Origin: Thermoplasmata archaeon
GTDB taxonomy: Archaea > Thermoplasmatota > Thermoplasmata > Lutacidiplasmatales > UBA184
Direction of reading: 5' to 3'
Assembly (NCBI GenBank): GCA_021796385.1
Contig: JAJYXQ010000071.1
Location: forward strand, 39,533 to 103,532
DNA length: 64,000 nt
Numbering within the stretch: the stretch's first letter is position 1; every line of letters begins with the position of its first letter. Made by a program: the position numbers and the translations under genes. The notes beneath the pieces were generated by a model. The model was not told the origin of the DNA and searched no databases. It saw only the letters and a program-made list of their open reading frames with translations. Shown here piece after piece: positions 37,005 through 44,884 of the stretch.

Positions 37005-37310
37005 TTAGGCGGAGGTGGACTGGGCCGGGGGTTCCCGGCCCTCCCGGAACGGTACCCATCCCTTGAGCTTGTCGTTGAAGTCAATCCGGTCCATCTGGAC
37101 GACGAACGTGTTCAAGGTCGGGTTGGGGGACGGCATCACTACTATGGTGTACACGTAAATGCCGAAATTGATGAAGTCCAGCGCCCGCTTGAGAACTTCG
37201 GGAAGATGCTCCCTGGGGACGACCACTTTAATACTGGTCTCGCCTAATCTCTGGCTGAACTCGTCGGGGTCGAAGGGTATGCTCTCGGATCCGAGCCGAA
37301 CGGTGGTCAT
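37005..37310 (-). CDS. Small hypothetical protein upstream of the nuo operon
   Basis: 101 residues from Met 37310 (MTTVRLGSESIPF); the frame start at 37328 is 6 residues longer. It has an alpha/beta pattern with 'TSIKVVVPREHLPEVLKRALDFINFGIYVYTIVV' (read in parts) and ends in 'WVPFREGREPP'. I do not recognise the family. It has its own divergent promoter shared with the tetraether synthase gene, and the nuo TATA box lies just past its stop, so it is probably separate from the nuo operon. Confidence 0.6.
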   Translation of the reverse strand: MTTVRLGSESIPFDPDEFSQRLGETSIKVVVPREHLPEVLKRALDFINFGIYVYTIVVMPSPNPTLNTFVVQMDRIDFNDKLKGWVPFREGREPPAQSTSA

Positions 37311-37360
37311 GAAGAAGGGCCAGGGCATCCATGGTTAAGGCGATTTTGCTCACCTCGGTG

Positions 37361-37390
37361 TAGTTAATAGGGCTACAGCCGGACTATATG
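37361..37390. promoter_or_regulatory. Divergent promoter region of the tetraether synthase gene
   Basis: TAGTTAATAG at 37361-37370 and GGACTATATG at 37381-37390 are two TATA-like elements between starts at 37310 (reverse) and 37388 (forward). The first would give a leaderless mRNA from ATG 37388; the second would favour the internal ATG at 37430. Confidence 0.4.
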
Positions 37391-39133
37391 GGTGTCCCAG
37401 AATGGACTCCCGAGGTTGGTAAAGCGACAATGATTCGGCTAACCACAGAGTTCCAAGCGCCACGCGGACTGCCCCGAAAGACAGCAAGTGTTTGCCCGGA
37501 GTGCATCAAGGTCATTCCGGCCACCGTCAAGGAGAAGGAGGGCCGCGTTGTCATGGAGAAGACCTGCCGGGAGCACGGCTTCTTCTGGGATATCATCTCG
37601 AACGACGTCGAACTCTATCTTCGGATGGAACAGTACGCCCGCGACGGGGTCGGCTACGAGAACCCCTACTACGACAAGTTCGTGGGATGCCCCCACACGT
37701 GCGGGATGTGTACGCACCACAAGTCGCACACTGCGCTCGCGCTGGTGGACCTGACGAACCGGTGCAACCTCAAGTGCCCGGTCTGCTTTGCGAATGCGAA
37801 CGCGGCCGGATACGTGTACGAACCGTCCAATGATCAGGTCCGGTTCATGCTCGAGACCCTCCGTAACCAAAAGCCAGTCGGCGCGGTCGCGGTCCAGTTC
37901 TCGGGTGGTGAGCCCACGCTCTCTCCCCTGTTCCTCGACGCGTGCAACATGGCGTACGAGCTCGGGTTCACCCAGATCCAGGTGGCCACGAACGGTATCC
38001 GTCTGGCGAACGAGCCCGGATTCGCCCAAGCTGCGCGGGACCACCACCTGAACACGGTCTACCTCCAGTTCGACGGTCTTGACGATGAGATGTACCGAAA
38101 GGTGCGGGGTGTCCCGCTCCTCAAGACGAAGCAGAAGGCCATCGAGGCCGCCCGCCGCACGCACTCGCCTCCCAGTGAGATCGCAGCGGGCAAGTCGGAC
38201 CGCCCCCTTTCCGTAGTGCTGGTCCCAACCCTCGTCGGCGGTTACAACGAGCACCAGATCATCCCGACGGTCAACTTCGCCCTCGACAACTTGGACGTGG
38301 TCCGTGGGGTCAACTTCCAGCCCGTTGCCCTGACGGCCCGGGTCCCGGACAAGGACCGCTTCCAGATGCGGTTCACCCAGTCCGACCTCGTGCGGATCCT
38401 CTGCAACGACGGACCCTTCGAGAAGACCGACTTCTTCCCCGTGCCCTCCGTGGCCCCGATCTCGGAGCTCATCTCGATCATCCACGGCAAGGAGAAGATG
38501 ACCCTGACCACACACCCTGGCTGCGGTTGCGCGACCTTCGCCTTTGTGGACAGCCAGAAGAAGATCACCCCGCTGCCCCGGTTCATGGATGTCGATGGGT
38601 TCTTCAAGAACGTGCAGCAGATGATTGAGGAGTACCGGGACGCCCGGTTCGGACGCGTCCGGCTTGCCCTCGCCAGCGCCAAGCTCATGCACGCCGTGAG
38701 CCAGTACTTCGACTTCGCGAAGGCCCCGGAAGGGATCAACGAGAAGAACGTCGTCAAGGTAATCGCCGGGATCTTCTCCGAAGGAAACAAGGAGGCCCTG
38801 GCCAAGTTCACCTGGCGGACGCTCTACCTCGGGAACATGCACTTCCAGGACGCCTACGACTACGATATCCAGCGCCTGATGCGCTGCGACATCCACTACA
38901 CCGCACCCGATGGGAGGATCATCCCGTTCTGCTCGTACAACTCGGGCCCGATCTACCGGACAGAGGTCGAGAAGAAGTTCTCGGTCCCCATCCCGGATTG
39001 GACCAAGCAGAAGGGGGACGCCATGAAGATCAAGACCATCGACACGATGGGGATCAACGGCGAGGTCATCGTGGACCCGGAGTACTACCGGATCCAGGCC
39101 CTCAAGGGCCAGCCGGGCTTCACCAAGGCCTGA
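37388..39133 (+). CDS. tes: Radical SAM tetraether lipid synthase homologue (GDGT-MAS)
   Basis: 581 residues. An N-terminal zinc/rubredoxin-like part (Cys36, Cys39, Cys60) is followed by Cys101/Cys105/Cys108 ('GCPHTCGMCTHHKSHTALAL') and then the radical SAM motif CNLKCPVC (Cys126, Cys130, Cys133), with 'QFSGGEPTLSPL' as the SAM-binding GGE. 'HPGCGCATFAFVD' gives further Cys in the C-terminal half. This layout matches the Tes/GDGT-MAS family around MJ0619, which joins two archaeol tails to make tetraether membrane lipids. The alternative is another member of the same large radical SAM group. A strong hairpin follows the stop. Confidence 0.87.
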   Translation: MGVPEWTPEVGKATMIRLTTEFQAPRGLPRKTASVCPECIKVIPATVKEKEGRVVMEKTCREHGFFWDIISNDVELYLRMEQYARDGVGYENPYYDKFVGCPHTCGMCTHHKSHTALALVDLTNRCNLKCPVCFANANAAGYVYEPSNDQVRFMLETLRNQKPVGAVAVQFSGGEPTLSPLFLDACNMAYELGFTQIQVATNGIRLANEPGFAQAARDHHLNTVYLQFDGLDDEMYRKVRGVPLLKTKQKAIEAARRTHSPPSEIAAGKSDRPLSVVLVPTLVGGYNEHQIIPTVNFALDNLDVVRGVNFQPVALTARVPDKDRFQMRFTQSDLVRILCNDGPFEKTDFFPVPSVAPISELISIIHGKEKMTLTTHPGCGCATFAFVDSQKKITPLPRFMDVDGFFKNVQQMIEEYRDARFGRVRLALASAKLMHAVSQYFDFAKAPEGINEKNVVKVIAGIFSEGNKEALAKFTWRTLYLGNMHFQDAYDYDIQRLMRCDIHYTAPDGRIIPFCSYNSGPIYRTEVEKKFSVPIPDWTKQKGDAMKIKTIDTMGINGEVIVDPEYYRIQALKGQPGFTKA

Positions 39134-39158
39134 AGCCCTCGCCCCTCCCTAACCCACG

Positions 39159-39190
39159 GAGCTCCGTCACGCTAATGCGTGACGGGGCTC
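39159..39190 (+). terminator. Strong stem-loop after the tetraether synthase gene
   Basis: GAGCTCCGTCACGC and GCGTGACGGGGCTC form a 14-pair stem with one G-T pair around the loop TAAT, 25 bases after the stop. A T-rich stretch (GTCTTTTCT) follows about 12 bases later. Confidence 0.65.
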
Positions 39191-39320
39191 TGAACCTGTT
39201 CGTCTTTTCTGTGGTCCTTGGGAAATCTTTGGTCCGAATTTAGCATCCCCAAAGGTGCGAGTCTCTTCGCCAGTGCGTTGGGTGAATCCGCGCTGGTACT
39301 GCCCCGTCGAACGGAAGAGA

Positions 39321-39329
39321 CTTTTTATC
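39321..39329 (+). promoter_or_regulatory. TATA box of the GT2/phosphodiesterase pair
   Basis: CTTTTTATC lies about 36 bases before the GTG start at 39362, giving a leader of about 10 bases. Confidence 0.55.
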
Positions 39330-39361
39330 CTGAGAACCCATAGCATAGGTGGGGGTAGGAC

Positions 39362-40165
39362 GTGCGATCGGAATCCAAGGAGAGTTCGGTCGCCGGGGGG
39401 GCCCCCAATCTGGACACTACGGTCATCATCCCTTCCCGCAACGAGGTGAGGCTGCTCGGCTCCGTGCTCACCGGCATCTGGGCGATGCGTCCCCGCAATT
39501 CCCGTCTGGAATTCCTTGTCCTCGACGACGCGAGCACGGACGATACGCCTACGGTGCTGGATTCCCTATCCAAGGAGATCCCGCTCACCTTCATCCGTCA
39601 CCCTAGATCCCTCGGGTTCGGGGGTGCCCTTGCCCACGGTATTGAACAGGCCCAGACCCCGTGGCTGTTGTTCGTGGATGCGGACGCCCAGTACGACCCT
39701 GAGGACGTGCGCCGGTTCCTCAATCTGCCTCGGGACCCCCTGACCCTGTTCTCAGGGTGGCGGGTACGCCGGGCAGACCCTTTCGTCCGGATATTCATTT
39801 CCATCCTGTTCCAGACGATGAACCGCATCGGCTTTGACCTCCGGATGAAGGACATCACGAGCTCCCTCAAACTCATCCCCTCCGGACCGGCGAAGGAGAT
39901 CGCTCACCGGGTACACTACATGAACGGTAGTTTCTGGTCCGAGTTCATGGTGCGTTGGGCCCGGGCCGGCTATCATTGGATCGAAATACCCATCCATCAC
40001 CAACCCCGGTTTGACTCCCACAGCCGGGTCTTCGCACCGGGGTCCCTTGGCCGCCTTGTCGTCCACCAAGGGGTGGGATTCCTCCGGCTCCTGAGGGAGC
40101 TCTCCCTTGCCTCGGAGAAAACCACCTCCGTGCCAACCGCTGTCTCACAGAACACCGTCCGCTGA
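39362..40165 (+). CDS. Family 2 glycosyltransferase (dolichol-phosphate-mannose-synthase-like)
   Basis: 267 residues from GTG. GT-A motifs are 'TTVIIPSRNEVRLLGSVL', 'FLVLDDASTDDTPTVLDSL' (DDASTDDT donor site) and 'PWLLFVDADAQYDPEDVRRF' (metal DAD). 'SGWRVRRADPFVRIFISILFQTM' resembles the membrane-interacting helices of polyprenyl-phosphate glycosyltransferases, but no full TM helix follows. It is most likely a soluble or peripheral enzyme that moves a sugar to a lipid-phosphate carrier. The next gene starts 6 bases after the stop, so the pair is co-transcribed. Confidence 0.87.
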   Translation: MRSESKESSVAGGAPNLDTTVIIPSRNEVRLLGSVLTGIWAMRPRNSRLEFLVLDDASTDDTPTVLDSLSKEIPLTFIRHPRSLGFGGALAHGIEQAQTPWLLFVDADAQYDPEDVRRFLNLPRDPLTLFSGWRVRRADPFVRIFISILFQTMNRIGFDLRMKDITSSLKLIPSGPAKEIAHRVHYMNGSFWSEFMVRWARAGYHWIEIPIHHQPRFDSHSRVFAPGSLGRLVVHQGVGFLRLLRELSLASEKTTSVPTAVSQNTVR

Positions 40166-40171
40166 TCCCCC

Positions 40172-41557
40172 ATGGCGAGACCGGTGATCGTGCTCGGACT
40201 CGACTCGATCCCACCGAGTCTGATCTTCGAACGCTTTCTTGGAGTCATGCCCCACATGCAGTCCTTGCTTGAGCGGAGCACATACGGTCCGCTCCACACC
40301 TGTCACCCCCCCATCACGATCCCAGCTTGGGCTGTCATGTTCACCGGGGTAGACCCGGGCACCCTTGGGATCTATGGCATCCACCAGCGGAAGGTGGGCA
40401 CATATTCGGGGGGCTATGTTCCCACTCCCTCCCATTTGCTCCGCCCTCCGATATGGTCCACGCTCTCCAAAGCCGGGGGCCGGGTCGCCGTGCTGGGGAT
40501 GCCGCCCGCGTATCCCGCCCCTCGGGTGAACGGCATCTCCACGGGGGATTTCCTGACCCCGGACGGGGTCTCAGACTCGGTTTTTCCACCGGAGATGAAA
40601 GGGCCGATCGAGAAGGCTCTCGGCGAACCGCTCCTGTTTGACGTCCCGTTCCGAAAGGAAGACCGGAAGACGACCCTCGCCGACATCTGGCGCCTCACCC
40701 GGCAGCGATGGGCGCTAGCTCGGTACGTTTGGAAGCAAGGACCATGGGACTTTTTTGCAGTGCACGACATCGGACCGGACCGATTCCATCACGCCTTCTG
40801 GAAGTTCTTCAATCCGTCCCACCCGGGGTATCGGCCGGGGAACGAATTCGAAAAGGAGGCGGAACGATACTACACTATGCTCGATCGCGAAGTGGGAGAG
40901 CTCTTGGCGGTCCTCCCCAGGGATGCCCGTATCCTCGTGGCGAGCGATCATGGTACGAAGAGCATGCAAGGTTGCTTCGCCATCAACGAATGGCTACGCC
41001 GCCTAGGCTTCCTGGATATCCCGGGCACTCCCCCTCCGGGCACTCCGTTGGACAAGGCCGGTGTCCGTTGGTCGTCGACCCGCGCGTGGGCGACCGGTGG
41101 GTACTACTCGAGGATATTCCTCAATCTCCGCGGGCGGGAAGCTTCCGGGATCGTCAAAGAAACCGAGGTGGAGGGCCTGGTCCGGGAGATCACGAGCAAG
41201 CTATCGAGCCTGCGGACTCCCGAGGGACTCCCCTTCCCAGTCGAGGTCTTTCCACCGGACAAGCTTTACCGGGAGGTCCATGGCGATGCACCGGACCTCA
41301 CGGCCTACTTCGGCAACCTTGATTGGAGGGCTTCGGGGACCGTGGGTCATCACAACCTCTTCTTCGCGGAGAACGACACGGGCCCGGACGACGCAGTCCA
41401 CGATTGGAACGGGATCTATGTGATGACGGGTACGGCAACCCCCGGCCCGGGGCCCGAGCGTTCGATACTGGATGTAGCCCCCACCCTGCTCTCGATGCTG
41501 GGCCAGCGGCCGGACCCCTCGATGCAGGGTACGATCATCCCGGAGTGGATCCGCTGA
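40172..41557 (+). CDS. Alkaline phosphatase superfamily enzyme (type I phosphodiesterase / nucleotide pyrophosphatase-like)
   Basis: 461 residues. Metal and nucleophile sites are visible: Asp11 in 'VIVLGLDSIPP', Thr49 in 'HPPITIPAWAVMFTG', the pair in 'ILVASDHGTKSM', and 'TVGHHNLFF' near residue 390. 'FFAVHDIGPDRFHHAFWKFF' supplies further metal ligands. No signal peptide or TM helix is seen, so it acts in the cytoplasm. The family hydrolyses phosphodiester or sulfate esters or transfers phospho-head groups. It is coupled to the GT2 gene, so a sugar-phosphate or lipid-linked substrate is likely. Its 3' end overlaps the convergent epimerase gene by 23 bases. Confidence 0.86.
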   Translation: MARPVIVLGLDSIPPSLIFERFLGVMPHMQSLLERSTYGPLHTCHPPITIPAWAVMFTGVDPGTLGIYGIHQRKVGTYSGGYVPTPSHLLRPPIWSTLSKAGGRVAVLGMPPAYPAPRVNGISTGDFLTPDGVSDSVFPPEMKGPIEKALGEPLLFDVPFRKEDRKTTLADIWRLTRQRWALARYVWKQGPWDFFAVHDIGPDRFHHAFWKFFNPSHPGYRPGNEFEKEAERYYTMLDREVGELLAVLPRDARILVASDHGTKSMQGCFAINEWLRRLGFLDIPGTPPPGTPLDKAGVRWSSTRAWATGGYYSRIFLNLRGREASGIVKETEVEGLVREITSKLSSLRTPEGLPFPVEVFPPDKLYREVHGDAPDLTAYFGNLDWRASGTVGHHNLFFAENDTGPDDAVHDWNGIYVMTGTATPGPGPERSILDVAPTLLSMLGQRPDPSMQGTIIPEWIR

Positions 41558-42590
41558 AGAGCTCGGAAAGTCCTTCCTCGAGCGAGACCTTCGGCGCATA
41601 ACCGAGGACCGATCTCGCCCGGCTGATGTCGGCGAAAGAGTGACGGATGTCGACCGAACGGTGCGTGTTAAGTATCAAAGGTGCAACGTCCTGCTTGGAG
41701 AGCCGGATGACCTCCTCAGCCACCTTGAGGACCGGTGTCGGGACCCCCGAACCCACGTTGATCGCCTGGGAAGGAAGGCCATTCCGGGTACCCGATAGCA
41801 AGAGCGCGGAGACGACATCGTGGACGGAGACGAAGTCCCGGGTCTGCATCCCGTCCTCGTACACGGGAGGGCGGTCACCAGCGAGAAGCTTTCCGCGGAA
41901 GATCGAGATGACGCCGGCGTACGGGTTGGTGGGGGATTGCCGGGGGCCGTAGACGTTGAAGAAGCGCAAGGCGATCGTGGGTATCCCCAGTGGTGGCAAG
42001 AGGAGCAAGCTCAGCTCTTCCTGGTCGCGTTTGGTGAGCCCGTAGACCGAGGCGGGCCGTAGGGGGTGTTCTTCGGGCGTGGCCTTCCGCTCGACCGGGC
42101 CATGGCACCGTGGGCAGAGCACCTCCCATTGTTTCTTTGCGAGGGCGGCAGGGTCCCTCAGGCCGGGTAGCACTACGGTTGAACACCGGGCACATTGGGC
42201 CGGCCCCTCTCCGTAGACCGTGTTCGAGGAAGCGACCACGAACCGCTCGATCCGCCGCGACATCCGTCCCACCCGGTCGAGCAGCGTGGCCGTAGCCAGC
42301 CCATTGTCCCGGACGAAGGAGACGGGGTCTCGCTGGCTCTCCACCATGCCGAGCAGTGCGGCGAGATGGTAGACCGTGTCGACACCGGAGAGGGTCTCAT
42401 CCAAGGTCGACACATCACCGACGTTGGCCCACACGTATCGGGCGGAGGGGTTAAGGTAGTCGGGCCTTCCTCGGTGGGCTGAGGGATGCAAGTCATCGAT
42501 CACGACCACCTCGGAACCGTTCCTCACCAGGGTGTCGACGAGATGGCTCCCGATGAAACCGGCCCCTCCGGTGACGAGAACCTTCTTCAT
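41535..42590 (-). CDS. NAD-dependent sugar epimerase/dehydratase with an inserted zinc ribbon
   Basis: 351 residues, extended SDR. 'VLVTGGAGFIGSHLVDTL' binds NAD, and Ser121-122 plus Tyr183-xxx-Lys187 ('SVYGLTKRDQEE') form the catalytic set. Between them, residues 131-178 are an insert with Cys133-xx-Cys136 and Cys159-xx-Cys162, a zinc-ribbon pattern. 'LRFFNVYGPRQSPTNPYAGVI' and 'RDFVSVHDVV' are typical of UDP-glucose 4-epimerase-like enzymes. The likely product is a nucleotide sugar for surface glycans or glycolipids. It overlaps the preceding phosphodiesterase gene tail to tail. Confidence 0.9.
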   Translation of the reverse strand: MKKVLVTGGAGFIGSHLVDTLVRNGSEVVVIDDLHPSAHRGRPDYLNPSARYVWANVGDVSTLDETLSGVDTVYHLAALLGMVESQRDPVSFVRDNGLATATLLDRVGRMSRRIERFVVASSNTVYGEGPAQCARCSTVVLPGLRDPAALAKKQWEVLCPRCHGPVERKATPEEHPLRPASVYGLTKRDQEELSLLLLPPLGIPTIALRFFNVYGPRQSPTNPYAGVISIFRGKLLAGDRPPVYEDGMQTRDFVSVHDVVSALLLSGTRNGLPSQAINVGSGVPTPVLKVAEEVIRLSKQDVAPLILNTHRSVDIRHSFADISRARSVLGYAPKVSLEEGLSELFSGSTPG

Positions 42591-42606
42591 CGTTGTACGA
42601 GCCGAC

Positions 42607-43191
42607 CTAGCCTAGGCCCCGCCGCCGGACCTCGGTGAGGATGGCAGAGATGCAGGCATCGGGGGTGAGCGAGTCGGTGTCCACGATGAGGTCGGGGGCG
42701 GCAGGGTCTTCGAACGGATCGTCGACCCCGGTCAACCCCTTGACCTTCCCCTCGCGCGCCTTCTTGTAAAGGCCCTTCGGGTCCCGCTGTTCGCAGACGC
42801 GAAGGGGACATCGAAGCCAGACCTCGAGGAGGCGATCCTGCATCATCGAGCGAACGTCTTGGCGCGAGCTTTCGTAGGGGGTGATGAGCGAAACGATCGC
42901 GACAACGCCGTTGCGTGAGAGAAGGCTGGCCACGTAGCCGACGCGATGGGCGTGCGTCTCCCGGTCCTTCCGGGAGAACCCGAGGTCGGCGGAGAGTCCC
43001 CGGCGGACCTCATCCCCGTCCAGGAGTTCCACGTGCCGGCCGCTCGAGCGCAGGATGCCCGAGAGCAACTGCGCGAGGGTGGATTTCCCGGATCCGGGAA
43101 GTCCCTCAAGCCACAGTGTGTAACCTCGCGTCTCGCTATCGGTGTCGATCGTCGGACCTACAATGCCGTGCGAATCTCCGTTCGGATGCAT
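42607..43191 (-). CDS. cysC: Adenylylsulfate (APS) kinase
   Basis: 194 residues from ATG 43191; a GTG at 43200 is also in frame. The P-loop 'WLEGLPGSGKSTLAQLL' is followed by 'LLDGDEVRRGLSADLGFSRKDRE', 'VSLITPYESSRQDVR' and 'DPKGLYKKAREGKVKGLTGVDDPFEDP' (read in parts), the APS kinase signature. It makes PAPS, the sulfate donor for sulfotransferases. No ATP sulfurylase, PAPS reductase or sulfotransferase gene is in the window, so the use of PAPS is open; sulfation of a glycolipid is a reasonable guess. It follows the epimerase's reading direction, 16 bases before that gene. Confidence 0.92.
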   Translation of the reverse strand: MHPNGDSHGIVGPTIDTDSETRGYTLWLEGLPGSGKSTLAQLLSGILRSSGRHVELLDGDEVRRGLSADLGFSRKDRETHAHRVGYVASLLSRNGVVAIVSLITPYESSRQDVRSMMQDRLLEVWLRCPLRVCEQRDPKGLYKKAREGKVKGLTGVDDPFEDPAAPDLIVDTDSLTPDACISAILTEVRRRGLG

Positions 43192-43325
43192 CTGCCCCAC
43201 GTGTGGTCCCCGGCATGGGGAGGTGGCACATCAACCTTGGCCCTCCCCATCGGGAACGGATGGGTTGCATATTGGCGAAGCAGGACCCCCTCGGCCCGGG
43301 ATGCTTAGGACAGTGGCGCGACTGG

Positions 43326-44000
43326 TTACGGTTTCCGCTCCGCCACGTAGTAGACGTCGATAGGAAAATCGCCTTTCCCTTTCAGGCGTTCCTCCATGGT
43401 GATGAGTGTGAAACTTCCCCGGCGAAGTCGGTTGGCGTAAGCTTCCGAGAAGAAGTGCATCACCGTGCCGTCCGGTGTCGAATCATACGTGTCGCGGCGC
43501 ACCTTCTTTCCTCTTCCATACCAGTTGTCCTTTACGGTACGGACCGAATAGAGGTGGAATCCACCGGGTTTGAGGATGCGTCCTGCTTCGGCGAACAGGG
43601 CGCGATGATCGGCCTCCGTGAAGTCCATGTTGTAGAACAGGTTGGAATAGATCACGTCCGCGGATCCCCCTTCGTGATCGTGCAGGAATTCGAAGGCATC
43701 CTTGCACTGGATGTTCGACGTAATGGCCCCGGCCCTTGCTCGGGCGGGCTCATCCCCGGCGCAGTCCACGCCCTCGACCTGAAAGCCTGCGGAATGGAAG
43801 AAGCGCATATCCCTCCCGTTACCGGCGCCGAGCTCCAAGAGCTTTCTACCGACGGGTTCGACCCCGATGATATCCAGGGCCCAGTGCGCGAATTCACTTT
43901 CATCGCTTCCGAAGAGGTCGGGGTCTTCCCGGTAACGGCCCGACCAGTACTCCCTCTGCCGTTGCATCCGGCCTCTTTGCGCAACCGACATGGTCGTCAT
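43326..44000 (-). CDS. Class I SAM-dependent methyltransferase
   Basis: 224 residues from Met 44000; Met 43991 and 44015 are close alternatives. 'KLLELGAGNGRDMRFFHSAGF' is the SAM-binding motif I, 'VEGVDCAGDEP' motif II, 'SADVIYSNLFYNMDF' motif post-II and 'AGRILKPGGFHLYSVRTVKD' motif III. It has no extra domain, and the substrate cannot be told. It lies about 135 bases before cysC on the same strand. The open frame continues to 44312, but a TATA element at 44034 and poor composition argue against the long form. Confidence 0.85.
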   Translation of the reverse strand: MTTMSVAQRGRMQRQREYWSGRYREDPDLFGSDESEFAHWALDIIGVEPVGRKLLELGAGNGRDMRFFHSAGFQVEGVDCAGDEPARARAGAITSNIQCKDAFEFLHDHEGGSADVIYSNLFYNMDFTEADHRALFAEAGRILKPGGFHLYSVRTVKDNWYGRGKKVRRDTYDSTPDGTVMHFFSEAYANRLRRGSFTLITMEERLKGKGDFPIDVYYVAERKP

Positions 44001-44033
44001 TAGAAACCACCGCATGTGTCGCACCTCCCCACT

Positions 44034-44043
44034 CAATATAAAG
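44034..44043 (-). promoter_or_regulatory. TATA box of the methyltransferase gene
   Basis: CAATATAAAG on the forward strand (CTTTATATTG on the reverse) lies 34 bases before Met 44000, predicting transcription near 44010. Confidence 0.6.
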
Positions 44044-44381
44044 GGCATTCCACGTTTGCCTCGGCATCGTACCCCCTCAATTTCCGGTGGAGACATTTCC
44101 CACTCGCATCGACCACCGCATCTTGTTGGACATCCGACAATTCCAGAGTTGATACATGCTCGCAGGAGAGATGGCACCACGCCCAATGTTCGTATCATTC
44201 CAAAGAGGTGGATTCGGGATGGTTCACGGTCCACAGAGGGGATGGGGTTGAGCCCCGAGGGAGGGGGATGCCCTCGGTCCCATCGCGCACGCGCCGGACC
44301 ACCCCACGTCAAACGTCGGTGGCTTAGAGGAGTCTTGTATACCTACAGTACGTCTTTACTTTAGACACCTGATGGGCTCGC
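44044..44381. other. Non-coding stretch between divergent genes
   Basis: About 340 bases with no convincing gene. Short frames cross it but have proline/arginine-rich shadow composition and no ribosome-binding site. It holds a 7-bp stem CCGAGGG/CCCTCGG (44255-44277) and, near its right end, GTATAC at 44338-44343 and TTTACTTTAGA at about 44351-44361, the latter a TATA candidate for the YjbQ gene. Confidence 0.5.
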
Positions 44382-44807
44382 ATGGTGGAGAAGAGTTCGC
44401 GGCGATTCCAAGTGGCCACGCGTGGTCAGAAGGACGTGGTGGATCTGGGTGCCATGGTGGGCCAGTGGGTGCGAGAAACCGGGATCCGGGAAGGTATCCT
44501 CCACCTTTTCGTTTTGGGGTCGACCGCCGCGCTCACAACGATTGAGAACGAGAAGGGGCTGATCCAGGACCTGGGTTCGATTCTGGACGAGCTGGTTCCC
44601 GCGGGGCGAACGTACCTCCATTCGGAGGCCGGTGGCGACGACAACGCCCCATCCCACATCTGGGCCTCCATCATCGGCCCAAGCATTTCGATCCCAGTCG
44701 AGGCCGGGCGTCTCAGCTTGGGAACGTGGCAGCAGGTCGTGCTCATCGAACTCGATGTACGGCCCCGGACGCGCGAGATCGTTGCGCAGCTCGTGCGGCT
44801 GGACTGA
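44382..44807 (+). CDS. YjbQ/UPF0047 family protein
   Basis: 141 residues covering the whole family. 'LHLFVLGSTAALTTIENEKGLIQDL', 'HSEAGGDDNAPSHIWASIIGPSISIPV' (read in parts) and 'GRLSLGTWQQVVLIELDVRPRTRE' are its conserved stretches. Homologues have weak thiamine-phosphate synthase activity, but their main role is not settled. The usual 'HNDDNAPSH' reads 'GGDDNAPSH' here, so one conserved His/Asn pair is replaced by Gly-Gly. It is followed by tldD, 77 bases on. Confidence 0.9.
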   Translation: MVEKSSRRFQVATRGQKDVVDLGAMVGQWVRETGIREGILHLFVLGSTAALTTIENEKGLIQDLGSILDELVPAGRTYLHSEAGGDDNAPSHIWASIIGPSISIPVEAGRLSLGTWQQVVLIELDVRPRTREIVAQLVRLD

Positions 44808-44884
44808 CCCGGCTGAGATGGGCCCCGTCCCACATCGCTAGCTTTTTCCTCCCACGGGTTCTTGGGGGACCGAAGAGGCGCTGC

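Noticed and set aside
43201..43325. Possible tRNA or small RNA between cysC and the methyltransferase gene
   Set aside because: No cloverleaf, T-loop consensus or stable long stem could be found on either strand.
44001..44312. Longer start of the methyltransferase at 44312
   Set aside because: A TATA element at 44034-44043 lies inside it, and the extra residues show no motif.
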